A stretch of 64,000 bases of DNA from an uncultured Chthoniobacterales bacterium (GCA_902805675.1 CADCTA010000057.1:31056-95055); one strand, 5' to 3'; counted from the first letter of the stretch, positions 29,023-38,141 are shown. Made by a program: numbers and translations. Notes: generated by a model from the sequence alone, not told the origin.

Positions 29023-30429
29023 ATGGCTGCAACAGCATTGAGCGCTGCGCCGTCTGGCGCGCATGACGAGAAACATCCGAAAGGACTTTACGTCCTCTTC
29101 GCGACGGAGATGTGGGAGCGCTTCAGCTACTACTCCATGCTGGCGATGTTCACGCTCTATTTGCGTGACACGACCGGGCAGGGGTTCGCCTGGAGCAGTG
29201 ACAGCGCGACCAAGCTTTACGCGAACTATCTGATGTTCGTGTATGCCAGCCCGCTGATCGGCGGATGGCTGGCGGATCGGAAGCTCGGCTACCGGCGCGC
29301 GGTGATGTTCGGCGGCCTGTTCTTCATGGCCGGGCACCTTTTGCTCTCGTTCAAATCGATGACCGCCGTGTACGCGGCGCTGACCTGCCTGGTCATTGGT
29401 AACGGTCTCTTCAAACCGAACATCTCGGCCATGGTTGGGAATCTCTATCCAGAGGGCAGCCACCTCAAAGACCGCGCCTACAACATCTTCTACATGGGCA
29501 TCAACGTCGGCGCCTTTCTCGCGCCGGTCGTCGCCGAGTACGTGCAGGGCAAATGGGGTTTCCACCCGGCGTTTGCCGTCGCCGCCGCGGGGATGGCCAT
29601 TTCTGTGTCGATTCTGTGGAAGTTCAAGCATCACATCCTGGCCGCTGATGACGCGCGGGTCAGCCGACTGACGGCCGCGCATGGAAGTGCGGTCGCAGTG
29701 GACGCGCCGCCGGCCAGCGTCAGTCATCAGGATGAAGATCGTGCCGGACGGCAGGGCACGATGGAATCCGTGCCCGAATGGAAACGGATCGGCGCGCTGA
29801 TCGTGATCTTCCTCATCGTGATCGTGTTCTGGATGGTCTTCCACCAGAACGGCTCGACCATGACCTACTGGGCGAACGAGAACACCGACTGGAAGGTCAC
29901 CGGCATCATCTCAAACGCGATCAATCCGCTGTGGGTGATGATTCTCACGTTCCCACTTGTCTGGTTCTGGCAATGGCTCGACAGCAAAGGCATGGAGCCT
30001 TCCACGCCAGTGAAAATGGCGATCGGGATGTTTCTGACCGGGGCGGCGTTCTTCGTTCTCTATCTCGGCGCGAAAGTCGGCGAAGGCTCCGTGGCCGGCG
30101 AGCTCGTGGGCGATAATCGCTGGGCCTACAAGGTGTCGCCAATGTGGCTGCTTGGTGCGTACGGCGTCCTGACTTTAGGCGAGCTCATGCTTTCACCGAT
30201 GGGGCTCTCGTTGGTCTCCAAGGTGGCGCCGATTCGATTCCGCGGCGTAATGATGGGCGGCTGGTTCATGGCCACTGCGATCGGCAACAAGCTGACGCAA
30301 ATCGGCGCGCTCTGGGACGATTGGCTGCATTCGTCGTTCTGGTTGCTGCTGAGCGGTCTCGCCGCGTTCATGGCGATCGTGCTGCTCTTCCTGCTGCGGC
30401 CGTTGAAGAAGGCGATGCCCGGCGTCTAG
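29023..30429 (+). CDS. Proton-dependent oligopeptide transporter (POT/PTR family)
   Basis: 468 residues with about 12-14 membrane helices. TEMWERFSYYSM (residues 28-39) is the helix-1 ExxERFxYY proton/peptide signature of POT transporters. GGWLADRKLGYRRAV is the MFS motif between helices 2 and 3, and NIFYMGINVGAFLAP follows the PTR2 pattern. It imports di- and tripeptides with protons across the inner membrane. It is flanked on both sides by family A palindromes. Confidence 0.93.
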   Translation: MAATALSAAPSGAHDEKHPKGLYVLFATEMWERFSYYSMLAMFTLYLRDTTGQGFAWSSDSATKLYANYLMFVYASPLIGGWLADRKLGYRRAVMFGGLFFMAGHLLLSFKSMTAVYAALTCLVIGNGLFKPNISAMVGNLYPEGSHLKDRAYNIFYMGINVGAFLAPVVAEYVQGKWGFHPAFAVAAAGMAISVSILWKFKHHILAADDARVSRLTAAHGSAVAVDAPPASVSHQDEDRAGRQGTMESVPEWKRIGALIVIFLIVIVFWMVFHQNGSTMTYWANENTDWKVTGIISNAINPLWVMILTFPLVWFWQWLDSKGMEPSTPVKMAIGMFLTGAAFFVLYLGAKVGEGSVAGELVGDNRWAYKVSPMWLLGAYGVLTLGELMLSPMGLSLVSKVAPIRFRGVMMGGWFMATAIGNKLTQIGALWDDWLHSSFWLLLSGLAAFMAIVLLFLLRPLKKAMPGV

Positions 30430-30447
30430 CGACGCCGTCCCCGCAGT

Positions 30448-30556
30448 GGTGGGGACGCCGCGCTGCGGCGTCCGGGGCGCGCTGCTCGCGCAATCGGTTC
30501 CGGACGTTCCCTGGACCAGCCACGCCGCTGGGACATCGCAGCGCGATGTCCCTACC
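30448..30556. repeat. Family A palindromic element, copy 2
   Basis: 109 bp. The left arm is GGTGGGGACGCCGCGCTGCG and the right arm is CATCGCAGCGCGATGTCCCTACC; the middle is unlike copy 1. It ends 13 bp before the carbonic anhydrase ATG, so it forms most of that gene's upstream region. Confidence 0.85.
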
Positions 30557-30569
30557 TCCGCGACGTGCT

Positions 30570-31232
30570 ATGGTGCGCGCCGTGGAAAGCCGCACACTCC
30601 GTCACCTCTTCGAAAGCAACAGAGCCTGGGCCAACAGCATCCGGGAGCAGGACCCGGATTTCTTTCTCAAGCTCTCACAGCAGCAATTCCCGGGGTATCT
30701 CTGGATCGGCTGCTCCGATAGCCGGGTGCCGGCGAATCAAATCGTCGGACTGCTTCCAGGTGAACTGTTCGTCCACCGGAACATCGCCAACCTCGTCGTG
30801 CACACGGACTTGAACTGCCTGTCGGTCATGCAGTTCGCAGTCGATGTGCTGAAGGTGCGGCACATCATCGTTTGCGGACATTACGGCTGCAGCGGTGTGC
30901 GCGCGGCCCTGCGCGGTGATCGGATCGGCTTGAGCGACAACTGGCTCCGGCACCTGCAGGATGTGCGGGACAAACACGCGAGCAGCCTCAAGCAGCTGTG
31001 CGACGCCGCGGCGTGCCACGATAAGCTGTGCGAGCTGAACGTCGTCGAGCAGGTCACGAACGTCTGCGCGACGACGATCGTGCAGGACGCCTGGGATCGC
31101 GGCCAGGAGCTGACGATCCACGGCTGGATCTACGGCCTGAGCAACGGGCTTTTGCGCAATCTCAACGTGACCGTCGCGGCGACGGATGAGCTCGCGCCGA
31201 CATACGAAGCGGCGGTGTCCGCTCTCACGTGA
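30570..31232 (+). CDS. can: Beta-class carbonic anhydrase
   Basis: 220 residues from the ATG at 30570; the longer open frame from 30144 overlaps the transporter and repeat and is not used. GCSDSRVP gives C48, D50 and R52, and CGHYGCSG gives H104 and C107, the full set of zinc ligands and the Asp/Arg dyad. It interconverts CO2 and bicarbonate in the cytoplasm. The insert CDAAACHDKLCELNV is typical of the Can/CynT branch. Confidence 0.94.
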   Translation: MVRAVESRTLRHLFESNRAWANSIREQDPDFFLKLSQQQFPGYLWIGCSDSRVPANQIVGLLPGELFVHRNIANLVVHTDLNCLSVMQFAVDVLKVRHIIVCGHYGCSGVRAALRGDRIGLSDNWLRHLQDVRDKHASSLKQLCDAAACHDKLCELNVVEQVTNVCATTIVQDAWDRGQELTIHGWIYGLSNGLLRNLNVTVAATDELAPTYEAAVSALT

Positions 31233-31283
31233 TCAGGTCGAGGGGTGTGGACGACGGCCCGCACCACGTTGACGAGACACGAC

Positions 31284-31409
31284 GGTCATCCTGAGGCAGG
31301 CGCAGCAGGCCGAAGGACCTCACGCAGGATCCTTGGCACATGCATGTCTCAGCCATGGACCAAGCACCCTGCGTGAGGTCCCTCGCCGTCTTCGCGCCTC
31401 GGGATGACC
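31284..31409. repeat. Family B palindromic element, copy 1
   Basis: 126 bp. The left end is GGTCATCCTGAGGCAGGCG with CCGAAGGACCTCACGC, and the right end is the inverse, GCGTGAGGTCCCTCGCCG followed by CCTCGGGATGACC. It lies between the convergent carbonic anhydrase and SRPBCC genes. Related copies are listed at 36775, 41720, 48672 and 51511. Confidence 0.85.
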
Positions 31410-31478
31410 GCGCACCGCGGCAGCGGTTAAGCAGCGTGAGTCGACCTTGTGGGGCGATCCAGTATGAGGCTCCGCGCT

Positions 31479-32246
31479 CTACTGCGTCGCGCCGGTGTGC
31501 ATGCCGCCGTTTTGCCCGGCAACTGCTGCGACCGCTTCGCGCTCGATGATCGTCTTAAAGCGCGCGAGATCTTCCTCGAGCTGCTGCTCCGGCGCTTCGC
31601 CGAAGAGCTTCGCCACGGCTGCGCCGAGAACACCGGCCGGCGGCTGATATTGCAGCGACACGCGGACTTCAGTCTGGCCATCACCAGTTGATTCAAAGCG
31701 CACCGAGCCGGCATTCTGAACTTCAGCGCCTGGGAGTGACTCCCATGCGATGAGTTCGCCTTCGCGATCGGAGAGGATCTGCGCAGTCCACTCGAGATCG
31801 GTGCCCATCGGGCCTTTGACGACCCAGGTGGAGCGACGCTCGTCGATCTGCGTAACGGACTTCACGTGGTTCATGAACTGCGCGAGATTCTCGAACTTGC
31901 GCCAGTAGCGATAAACTTCCTGAGCCGGGCGGCCGACGGTGACAGACTTCACGACCTTGATGCCCTTGTTGCCGGGCACGCCGGTCTCGGTGTTCAGCTG
32001 GCGCGAGTTCACGCCGAGCGCGGCGTACATTTCGCAATGTCCCGTGGCTCCGCGCTTGATCAGCGCGCCGCCGAGCAGCGCGAGCAGGACTCCGCCGAGT
32101 GAGCGGCGGGAGAGGCCGTAAGCGGCAAGGCCGACACCGGCTGCGAGCGACCCGATGCGCTCAGGCTGAGGGACGTTGATTTCCATGGCAGCGCGAACGG
32201 TGTCGAGTGCCTTGTTGTCTGCGAAAGGTTGTACAGTTAATGCCAT
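31479..32246 (-). CDS. SRPBCC-domain protein with N-terminal membrane hairpin
   Basis: 255 residues. Residues about 30-70 form a short membrane pair (GSLAAGVGLAAYGL and GGVLLALLGGALIKRG), like the DUF2892/YgaP-type unit. Residues about 95-240 match polyketide cyclase/START-like SRPBCC proteins (VTVGRPAQEVYRYWRKFEN, VKGPMGTDLEW and GSVRFE). Such proteins bind hydrophobic ligands or act at membranes; no ligand is inferred. Confidence 0.8.
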   Translation of the reverse strand: MALTVQPFADNKALDTVRAAMEINVPQPERIGSLAAGVGLAAYGLSRRSLGGVLLALLGGALIKRGATGHCEMYAALGVNSRQLNTETGVPGNKGIKVVKSVTVGRPAQEVYRYWRKFENLAQFMNHVKSVTQIDERRSTWVVKGPMGTDLEWTAQILSDREGELIAWESLPGAEVQNAGSVRFESTGDGQTEVRVSLQYQPPAGVLGAAVAKLFGEAPEQQLEEDLARFKTIIEREAVAAVAGQNGGMHTGATQ

Positions 32247-32360
32247 AAAAAGTTGCCGTGTGTGCGGTAGTTTCGCGCGCGGTCCGGCATTTGGCTGTGC
32301 CGCAATCTCGACACGGGCGCGCGCACCTTGTTACATTCTGCAGCAGTCGTTCCACTGCTC

Positions 32361-32972
32361 ATGGGCAACAAAGATCCTCGTATTGACGCTTACATCGCGG
32401 AGGCAGCTCCGTTCGCACAGCCGATCCTCAAGCACATCCGGAAAATCGTGCACGCGGGCTGCCCACAAGTCGAAGAGACGCTGAAGTGGAGCATGCCGCA
32501 CTTCGACTACAAAGGCGTGCTCTGCGGGATGGCTGCGCACAAGCAGCACTGCTCGCTCGGCTTCTGGAAAGGCTCGCTCGTTCTCGGTGATGCGGCTGCT
32601 GATGAGAAGGCGATGGGGCAATTCGGACGGATCACTGCGATCTCGGATCTCCCCGCGGAGAAGGTGTTGCTCGGCTATGTGCGCAAGGCCGCCGAGCTGA
32701 ACGACGCAGGAGTAAAGTCGCCCGACCGAGCGAAGCCGAAGCAAGCTGCGCCGCCGCTCGACGTTCCGGATTATTTCAGCGCAGCGCTGCGCAAGAACAA
32801 GCAGGCGCAGGCGACCTTCGAATCGTTCACTCCGGGCAAGCGGAAGGATTACGTCGAGTGGGTGACCAGCGCGAAGCGTGAGGAGACGCGCGCTGAGCGA
32901 CTCGCGACGGCGGTCGAATGGATCGCCGAGGGCAAATCGCGCAATTGGCGATACGAGCGGAAGGCCGGCTAG
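32361..32972 (+). CDS. DUF1801 / YdeI-family protein
   Basis: 203 residues from the ATG at 32361 (MGNKDPRIDAYI). The N-terminal half is DUF1801-like (HIRKIVHAGCPQVEETLKW, MPHFDYKG). The C-terminal half is the YdeI/OmpD-associated type (PDYFSAALRKNKQAQATFES, RKDYVEWVTSAKREETRAERL). The cellular role is not established. Its 3' end overlaps the convergent membrane gene by 4 bp. Confidence 0.82.
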   Translation: MGNKDPRIDAYIAEAAPFAQPILKHIRKIVHAGCPQVEETLKWSMPHFDYKGVLCGMAAHKQHCSLGFWKGSLVLGDAAADEKAMGQFGRITAISDLPAEKVLLGYVRKAAELNDAGVKSPDRAKPKQAAPPLDVPDYFSAALRKNKQAQATFESFTPGKRKDYVEWVTSAKREETRAERLATAVEWIAEGKSRNWRYERKAG

Positions 32973-33619
32973 GCACGGCCTGCCACGCTTTCGCCGCCCG
33001 CCTGATCGGCCGGTTTCGTCACTTCGTCAGGCCGCACCTCGCGTTGTTCCTTGTCCTCCTGGAACATCTCTTTCTGCGCGCGCTTCACCACGTCAGGTGA
33101 GTTTGTCTTGCTGAATTCTTTCCCGCGGCGGCCGTTGTACTGGAACAGCACGAGCGCGGCGATCACCACAGCCATCGTGAAGCCGAAGTAGGCCAGCTCG
33201 ACCGGTTGCCGCCATTGCACAAACTCCTGCAGGAATCGCACAGCAAGGATCACGACGACGACGCTGATCACCTTCGCCTCGAGATCGGCCAGCGTCTCCA
33301 CGCCGAGCGCCGTGGTGAGATTCAATGGCTTGATGAAGAGGCTGTAGAGCCCCACGCCGATGATGTAGAAGACGACCGCGCGCAGCATCACGCCGATGAC
33401 CGCGAGCGTCTCCACCACGAGTTCGGTGCCGCCCGAGTTGCCCTGCGTGAACAGTTCACGCCAGGCGCGGATGACCGATTGCACGGCGCTGATTGTGCCC
33501 AGGAGGAATAGCGAGATCGAGAGCAGCATCACCGCGACAACCGCGATGATCACCACATAGCGCGTGCGGCCGATGATGGCGCCGATCACATCGGCGCGTG
33601 AGTGCTGCTCGTTGTTCAT
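32969..33619 (-). CDS. UPF0114 (YqhA-type) membrane protein
   Basis: 216 residues with four membrane segments: about 20-45, 70-95, 110-130 and 140-160. RTRYVVIIAVVAVMLLSISL and GLYSLFIKPLNL are characteristic of UPF0114. The C-terminal 50 residues are charged and cytosolic (KRAQKEMFQEDKEQREV). Function is unknown. Confidence 0.82.
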   Translation of the reverse strand: MNNEQHSRADVIGAIIGRTRYVVIIAVVAVMLLSISLFLLGTISAVQSVIRAWRELFTQGNSGGTELVVETLAVIGVMLRAVVFYIIGVGLYSLFIKPLNLTTALGVETLADLEAKVISVVVVILAVRFLQEFVQWRQPVELAYFGFTMAVVIAALVLFQYNGRRGKEFSKTNSPDVVKRAQKEMFQEDKEQREVRPDEVTKPADQAGGESVAGRA

Positions 33620-33654
33620 CGCTGCGGCGCGAGCGCGGAAAGGCTGCCGTGGCT

Positions 33655-33807
33655 TTACCGGCCGAGGAGGATCATCACTCCGCAGACCAGCGCCAGGATC
33701 GGCAGCACCAAACCGGCAGCACCGAGGCTCGTTCCTGTCACGCCCACCAGGCCCACGAGAATGAGGTAAATCGACAGCACGAGCATGCTCGGTTTCTCTT
33801 TGAACAT
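33655..33807 (-). CDS. 50-residue membrane protein
   Basis: The ATG at 33807 is preceded by GAGGATGT, a usable ribosome-binding site. MFKEKPSMLVLSIYLILVG is followed by a Gly-rich turn and a second hydrophobic helix ending in GVMILLGR. Two membrane helices fill almost the whole peptide. The longer frame reaching 33909 runs into a palindromic repeat and is rejected. Function is unknown. Confidence 0.65.
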   Translation of the reverse strand: MFKEKPSMLVLSIYLILVGLVGVTGTSLGAAGLVLPILALVCGVMILLGR

Positions 33808-33885
33808 GGGGACATCCTCAACACCGCCGGGCAGTTGTCGACGCAGAATGCTGCGCTCGCGGACCAGTTTGCCGAACGTCAGCGT

Positions 33886-33982
33886 GAAAGCGCCGGAAGA
33901 CCGGCGCACTCCAAGACGCTGCCGCGGCCGCCACGCGCCCGAGTCGCTTGCGTTTTGGAGTGCGGCGGTATTCCGCCGCTTT
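33886..33982. repeat. Family C palindromic element, copy 2
   Basis: 97 bp, inverted relative to copies 1 and 3: AAAGCGCCGGAAGACCGGCGC at one end and GCGGCGGTATTCCGCCGCTTT at the other, with CACTCCAAGACGC and GCGTTTTGGAGTG inside. It lies between the small membrane protein and the cyclase gene. Confidence 0.85.
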
Positions 33983-34028
33983 CACGGAAGTTGTGCAATC
34001 TCGCCAAGCGCCCGCCCCGAGAATTACC

Positions 34029-34856
34029 TCACGGCACAATCGCGAACACCCGCGCCGGAAACCCGGAGCCGCCTTTCGGCTTCGGAAAGCTCACGATCAC
34101 GATCGCGCCCGACTCCGGCACCTGGTCGAGATTCGCCAGCAGCTCGATCTGGTAGTGATTCGTGCCAAGGAGGTATGTCTCGAGCGAGTAGTCGTTCTTC
34201 GAGGTCGCGACTCCAGGATCCGTGTCGGTGGGCTCGTGGCCACTCGCGGTGATCTTGCGCTCTTCGTAGAGATACTTGAGCACCTCCATGCTCCAGCCGG
34301 GGTAGTGCGACACGCCTTGCGCATCTTTGTTCGCCATCTTCGCCGGATCCGGCCAGCGCTTCGACCAATCAGTGCGCATCGCGACGAACGCGCCCGCCGG
34401 GATCGCTCCGTGATCAGCCTCCCATTTCTTCACCCGCTCGAGCGTGAGCGTGTAATCCGGATTCTTCGCCGCCTCTTCGTGCACATCGATCACCACGAGC
34501 GGCAGGATCATCTCCTTCAGCTCGATCTGGTCGACCGTGCGCAGGCCTTTCGCGAAATGCGCCGGCGGATCCACGTGCGTGCCCCATTGGCCCACATGCG
34601 TGTAAACCTCCGCGAAGAAACCGGCGCCCATCGAGCCGCGGCCCTTCTCATACCAGTAGATCGTCTCCCGTTTCTCATCGGGGAACCCCGGCCAGTGTGG
34701 CACGCCCGGCTCAAAGGCATGCGTGAGATCGACGAGCTTTTTGCCGGTCAGAATCTGTTGGATACGCGCCAGACTCGGCTCGCTCGCGTTTTCAGAGGCA
34801 ACCGGCGACGACGCAAAGCCGAATAAAGCGGCAGCGAGCATGCTGCAGATGCGCAT
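34029..34856 (-). CDS. Exported cyclase-family (KynB-like) hydrolase
   Basis: 275 residues. An N-terminal signal-like segment (MRICSMLAAALFGFASSPVA) suggests export. LVDLTHAFEPGVPHWPGFP and QWGTHVDPPAHF carry the HxGTHxDxPxHF metal-binding motif of the cyclase/kynurenine formamidase superfamily. SGHEPTDTDPG near the C-terminus supplies the second conserved His/Glu region. It probably hydrolyses an amide or ester; the kynurenine pathway is not implied because no neighbours support it. Confidence 0.87.
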   Translation of the reverse strand: MRICSMLAAALFGFASSPVASENASEPSLARIQQILTGKKLVDLTHAFEPGVPHWPGFPDEKRETIYWYEKGRGSMGAGFFAEVYTHVGQWGTHVDPPAHFAKGLRTVDQIELKEMILPLVVIDVHEEAAKNPDYTLTLERVKKWEADHGAIPAGAFVAMRTDWSKRWPDPAKMANKDAQGVSHYPGWSMEVLKYLYEERKITASGHEPTDTDPGVATSKNDYSLETYLLGTNHYQIELLANLDQVPESGAIVIVSFPKPKGGSGFPARVFAIVP

Positions 34857-35160
34857 GTCCGCGGTTTAGAGGATTCCGGAACAAGAAGCCAACAAGTTCG
34901 AATAACAGCCAACAGAAAGCGTCTGCTCCTCTTCGTCTCCGCTTCTCGGCTGCACCCCGTAACGTTATCAACACCGCCCCGAGAGCCTGTTCCAGCAGCT
35001 ACATACCTCCACTTATCCGCGTTATTCGCACCGTTAAGACTAAGAGAGAGCGTCAGTTTTAAAATATAATCTCAGAAAGGATTGTGAAAAAGATCAGCAA
35101 CTGCCGAAGTTCACATCGCTTTGAAGGTTCCTGGCGCTTCGCACGTCTGAATCCAAACGC
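34857..35160. other. Intergenic region, 304 bp
   Basis: The stretch between the divergent cyclase and methyltransferase genes. It is more AT-rich than its surroundings toward the right end and contains a perfect TATAAT at 35065. No open frame, tRNA or repeat family was recognised. Confidence 0.5.
35065..35070 (+). promoter_or_regulatory. Possible -10 element (TATAAT)
   Basis: A perfect TATAAT within TTTTAAAATATAATCTC, 90 bp upstream of the methyltransferase ATG and the most AT-rich spot in the gap. No convincing -35 box is visible at standard spacing. Confidence 0.4.
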
Positions 35161-35949
35161 ATGAGCCCGATCGCGCCAACAGAGCCCCGTTTAGCAGCAC
35201 CAGCTGCGGCCAACGCAGCAGGGGCGGTCGCGCGGAACACGACAGTGTCCATCGGCTCATCAGCGACGCTGCCAGCGCCTGCCACCGTGGCCGATGCCGG
35301 TGAGACCGACGAAAGCCTCTTCGAGCATCACGCCTGGCTTTACGCCTTCTTCCGGGAGCGAGTGTTCCGCGACGACACCGACCGGATTGCCGCAGCGCTC
35401 TGGCCCGGCTCCCGACCGACCGATGGCACACGCATGGTCGAGCTCGGCTGCGGGCCAGGATTTTACTCGTGCAGCTTCGCGTCGCGGTTTCCTGAGCTAG
35501 CCGTCCTCGGGATCGATCAATCCGCCCGCCAGCTCGACTGCGCAAAAACCAAAGCGCGCCAGCTGGGCCTGCTGAACTGCCGGTTTGAAGCCGATAACGT
35601 GCTCGACCTTTCTCACGCCGACCGGACGTTCGACGTGGTGGTGGCAGCGCGATTGTTCACGGTCCTCCCCGACCAGGAGCGAGCGATCGCGGAGATGCAC
35701 CGCGTCCTCAAATCCGGCGGCCGATGCCTGATCGCCGAGCCGCGCTACGTCTTCTGGGCATCGCTGCCGCTCTTTGCCATGTGGGTCATCGCCAGCCTTA
35801 CGCGCCTGAACAACGGCTACCGGGAACCGAGCAAAGCGACGGTGCTATCCCCACGCGACTTCCGACGCCTTTTCGCTTCGCAGCCGTGGAGCAGCGTGAA
35901 GGTCTGGCAGGATGGGCGTTACCAATACGCCCTCTGCGAAAAGGATTGA
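35161..35949 (+). CDS. Class I SAM-dependent methyltransferase
   Basis: 262 residues. The first 55 residues are Ala/Pro/Thr-rich and low complexity; the catalytic domain follows. MVELGCGPGFYS is motif I (SAM loop), LGIDQS the acidic motif II end, FDVVVAARLFTVLP motif IV, and LKSGGRCLIAEPRY the post-motif. The substrate is unknown. It begins a four-gene plus-strand run with glycosyltransferases and an SDR enzyme, so a surface glycan or lipid target is possible. Confidence 0.85.
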   Translation: MSPIAPTEPRLAAPAAANAAGAVARNTTVSIGSSATLPAPATVADAGETDESLFEHHAWLYAFFRERVFRDDTDRIAAALWPGSRPTDGTRMVELGCGPGFYSCSFASRFPELAVLGIDQSARQLDCAKTKARQLGLLNCRFEADNVLDLSHADRTFDVVVAARLFTVLPDQERAIAEMHRVLKSGGRCLIAEPRYVFWASLPLFAMWVIASLTRLNNGYREPSKATVLSPRDFRRLFASQPWSSVKVWQDGRYQYALCEKD

Positions 35950-35983
35950 CGCTCGCGGCGTTCGACCGCACACAGCACGGCTC

Positions 35984-36757
35984 ATGAATGCCGTCCATCG
36001 CGTCCTCGATTCCAGTGCCGGACGGCAGATTCCACCTGGGCACTGCGCTCTCGGTGTCATGACAAAAGTCCCGCGCGCCGGGAGAGTGAAGACGCGCCTG
36101 ACTCCGCCGCTCACACCCGAGGAAGCAGCGGCGCTCAACACCTGCTTCCTGCGCGACACCGCGGCGGCGATCGAGCTCGCCGCGAGTGAAGGAATCGCGC
36201 GCGGCATCGGGGTTTACACACCCATCGGCGAGGAGAGCGCCTACGCTGGCATTCTGCCGGGTAGCTTTGAGTTGATCCCACAGCGTGGCGATGCATTTGG
36301 CGAGCGCCTGACGAACGCTGCAGAGGATCTACTCGCCGTCGGATTCGATTCCGTGTGTCTGATCGACTCCGACAGCCCGACGGTCCCGCAGCGCGCCTTC
36401 GCCGACGCCGCGCGCATGCTGTCGCAATCCGGCGATCGCATCGTGTTCGGTCCTTCTGACGACGGCGGCTATTACTTGATAGGGATGAAGAAGCTGCATC
36501 GCCGGCTCTTCGAGGACATCGATTGGAGCACCGAACGCGTAGCGGACCAGACAATCGAGCGGGCCAAGGAACTTGGCGTCGCCGTCGAGCTGCTGCCGAC
36601 GTGGTATGACGTCGACGATCGGACAACGTTGCATCGACTATGCGACGAGCTGCTCAGCGAGGCACCGTCGGCAGGGTTTGCGGCACTCGAGACGCGCAAC
36701 TTCCTGCTCAGCGTCGTGAAGCGCGAAGGGCGCGACCGGATCTGGCCTGACAAGTAG
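35984..36757 (+). CDS. TIGR04282/DUF2064-type nucleotidyl/glycosyltransferase
   Basis: 257 residues from the ATG at 35984. MTKVPRAGRVKTRLTPPLTPEE, shown here only as its core VKTRLTPPLT, is the GT-A nucleotide-binding entry of this family; LIDSDSPTVP holds the metal-binding Asp residues and SDDGGYYLIGM the acceptor loop. Family members occur in arsenosugar and glycolipid loci, but their reaction is generally uncertain. The start follows the methyltransferase by 34 bp. Confidence 0.82.
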   Translation: MNAVHRVLDSSAGRQIPPGHCALGVMTKVPRAGRVKTRLTPPLTPEEAAALNTCFLRDTAAAIELAASEGIARGIGVYTPIGEESAYAGILPGSFELIPQRGDAFGERLTNAAEDLLAVGFDSVCLIDSDSPTVPQRAFADAARMLSQSGDRIVFGPSDDGGYYLIGMKKLHRRLFEDIDWSTERVADQTIERAKELGVAVELLPTWYDVDDRTTLHRLCDELLSEAPSAGFAALETRNFLLSVVKREGRDRIWPDK

Positions 36758-36774
36758 CTCGGTCCAACACGCGT

Positions 36775-36940
36775 GGTCATCCTGAACCGCGCAGACGGTG
36801 AAGGACCTCACGCTCGCAGTGCGCGTTTGTGCCGGTCGTCGGAGGTTGGCCACGTCGCCGGCGCTGTTCCCATCAACCGAACCGCAGGACCGATCATCCC
36901 TGCGTGAGGTCCTTCGCCGTCTGCGCGGCTCAGGATGACA
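36775..36940. repeat. Family B palindromic element, copy 2
   Basis: 166 bp. The left end is GGTCATCCTGAACCGCGCAG with GGTGAAGGACCTCACGC; the right end is GCGTGAGGTCCTTCGCCGTC with GCGGCTCAGGATGAC. The middle is unrelated to the other copies. It is located 17 bp after the previous stop and 22 bp before the SDR gene. Confidence 0.85.
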
Positions 36941-36962
36941 GCGCGCACAAACAGGTGCACGT

Positions 36963-38117
36963 ATGACGCTCGCAATGAACGGCACCAACAAGAACGGCAA
37001 ACGCGCGCTCGTCACCGGCGGCGCAGGACTCATCGGCTCGCACATCGTCGACCTGCTCGTGCGCGAGGGATGGAAGGTCCGCATCCTCGACAACCTGGAG
37101 CCGAATACGCACAAGCTTGGCAAACCGGCGTGGGTGAATGCCGACGCCGAGTTCATGCAAGGCGATCTGCGCCAGCGTGAGGTGATTGCCGCCGCCCTCC
37201 GCGAGATAGACGTCGTCTTCCACCAAGCTGCTTACGGCGGCTACATGCCGGAGATCGCGAAGTATGTCGACGTCAACAGCCTCGGCACCGCGCTCATGCT
37301 TGAGGTGATTCGGGAGGAGAACCTGCCGATCAAGAAGATCGTGGTCGCCTCGTCGCAAGCGGTTTACAGCGAGGGCGCCGGACAGTGTCCGCAGCACGGA
37401 CTCGTGTTCCCAAACGTGCGGCCAGTGGACCAACTCCGCCGCGGCGATTGGGTGGTGCATTGTCCAATTTGTGGCGAAGCGACAACGAGCGTGCCCACTC
37501 CAGAGAACGCACCCGTTGGCGGCGAGACGGTTTACGGCCTAACGAAGGTCGACCAGGAGAAGCTCGTGCTCTTGTGGGGCAAGCAAGCCGGCGTGCCGAC
37601 CGTCGCGCTCCGCTACTCCTGCACGTACGGCCCTCGCCAATCGATCTTCAACCCTTACACCGGCGTGATCGCGATCTTCTGCACGCGTCTGCTCAACGAC
37701 TTGCCGCCGGTGCTCTACGAAGACGGCGAGCAAACGCGCGATTTCTCGTTCGTGGAAGACATCGCGCGCGCCAACCTGCTCGCTGCCACAACCGACAAGC
37801 TCGATGGCCTGCCCGTAAACGTGGGCAGCGGCAAAGGCGTCACGATTCGTGAAGTGGCCGAGCAAATTTCCGATGCGCTGGGCATCAAAATAGCACCGCA
37901 GGCGAAAGGCGAATTTCGCCCGGGCGAGATGCGCCATCTCGCGAGCGGCACCGACCGCATCCAGGCCGCCGGCTACAAGCCGCAGGTCGACCTCGCGTCA
38001 GGCATCGGGCGTTATCTCGATTGGATTCGCGCACAGAGCGACGTGAAGGATTACTTCAGCGAAGCGGAGACGATCCTGCGCAGCAAAGGCATCGTCCACA
38101 GCGTGGCCAAAGGCTAG
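36963..38117 (+). CDS. NAD-dependent sugar epimerase/dehydratase (extended SDR) with a Cys/His insert
   Basis: 384 residues. VTGGAGLIGSHI is the extended-SDR nucleotide loop, and the catalytic set is Ser-Ser at about 130-131 with Y191 and K195 (YGLTK). Residues about 142-170 contain CPQH and CPIC (C142, H145, C167, C170), a zinc-ribbon-like insert between the Ser and Tyr-Lys motifs. A similar insert occurs in some dTDP-L-rhamnose 4-epimerase/6-deoxytalose-type enzymes. The product is probably a nucleotide-sugar epimerase for surface glycans; the exact substrate is unknown. Confidence 0.85.
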   Translation: MTLAMNGTNKNGKRALVTGGAGLIGSHIVDLLVREGWKVRILDNLEPNTHKLGKPAWVNADAEFMQGDLRQREVIAAALREIDVVFHQAAYGGYMPEIAKYVDVNSLGTALMLEVIREENLPIKKIVVASSQAVYSEGAGQCPQHGLVFPNVRPVDQLRRGDWVVHCPICGEATTSVPTPENAPVGGETVYGLTKVDQEKLVLLWGKQAGVPTVALRYSCTYGPRQSIFNPYTGVIAIFCTRLLNDLPPVLYEDGEQTRDFSFVEDIARANLLAATTDKLDGLPVNVGSGKGVTIREVAEQISDALGIKIAPQAKGEFRPGEMRHLASGTDRIQAAGYKPQVDLASGIGRYLDWIRAQSDVKDYFSEAETILRSKGIVHSVAKG

Positions 38118-38141
38118 GGCGCGCCCATGCACCCTCCGTGC

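Noticed and set aside
28348..29844. 498-codon minus-strand open frame
   Set aside because: Runs antisense through the GNAT gene, a family A palindrome and the POT gene; no protein would span all three.
30144..30569. N-terminal extension of the carbonic anhydrase
   Set aside because: Overlaps the POT gene and the palindrome in another frame; the family starts near the ATG at 30570.
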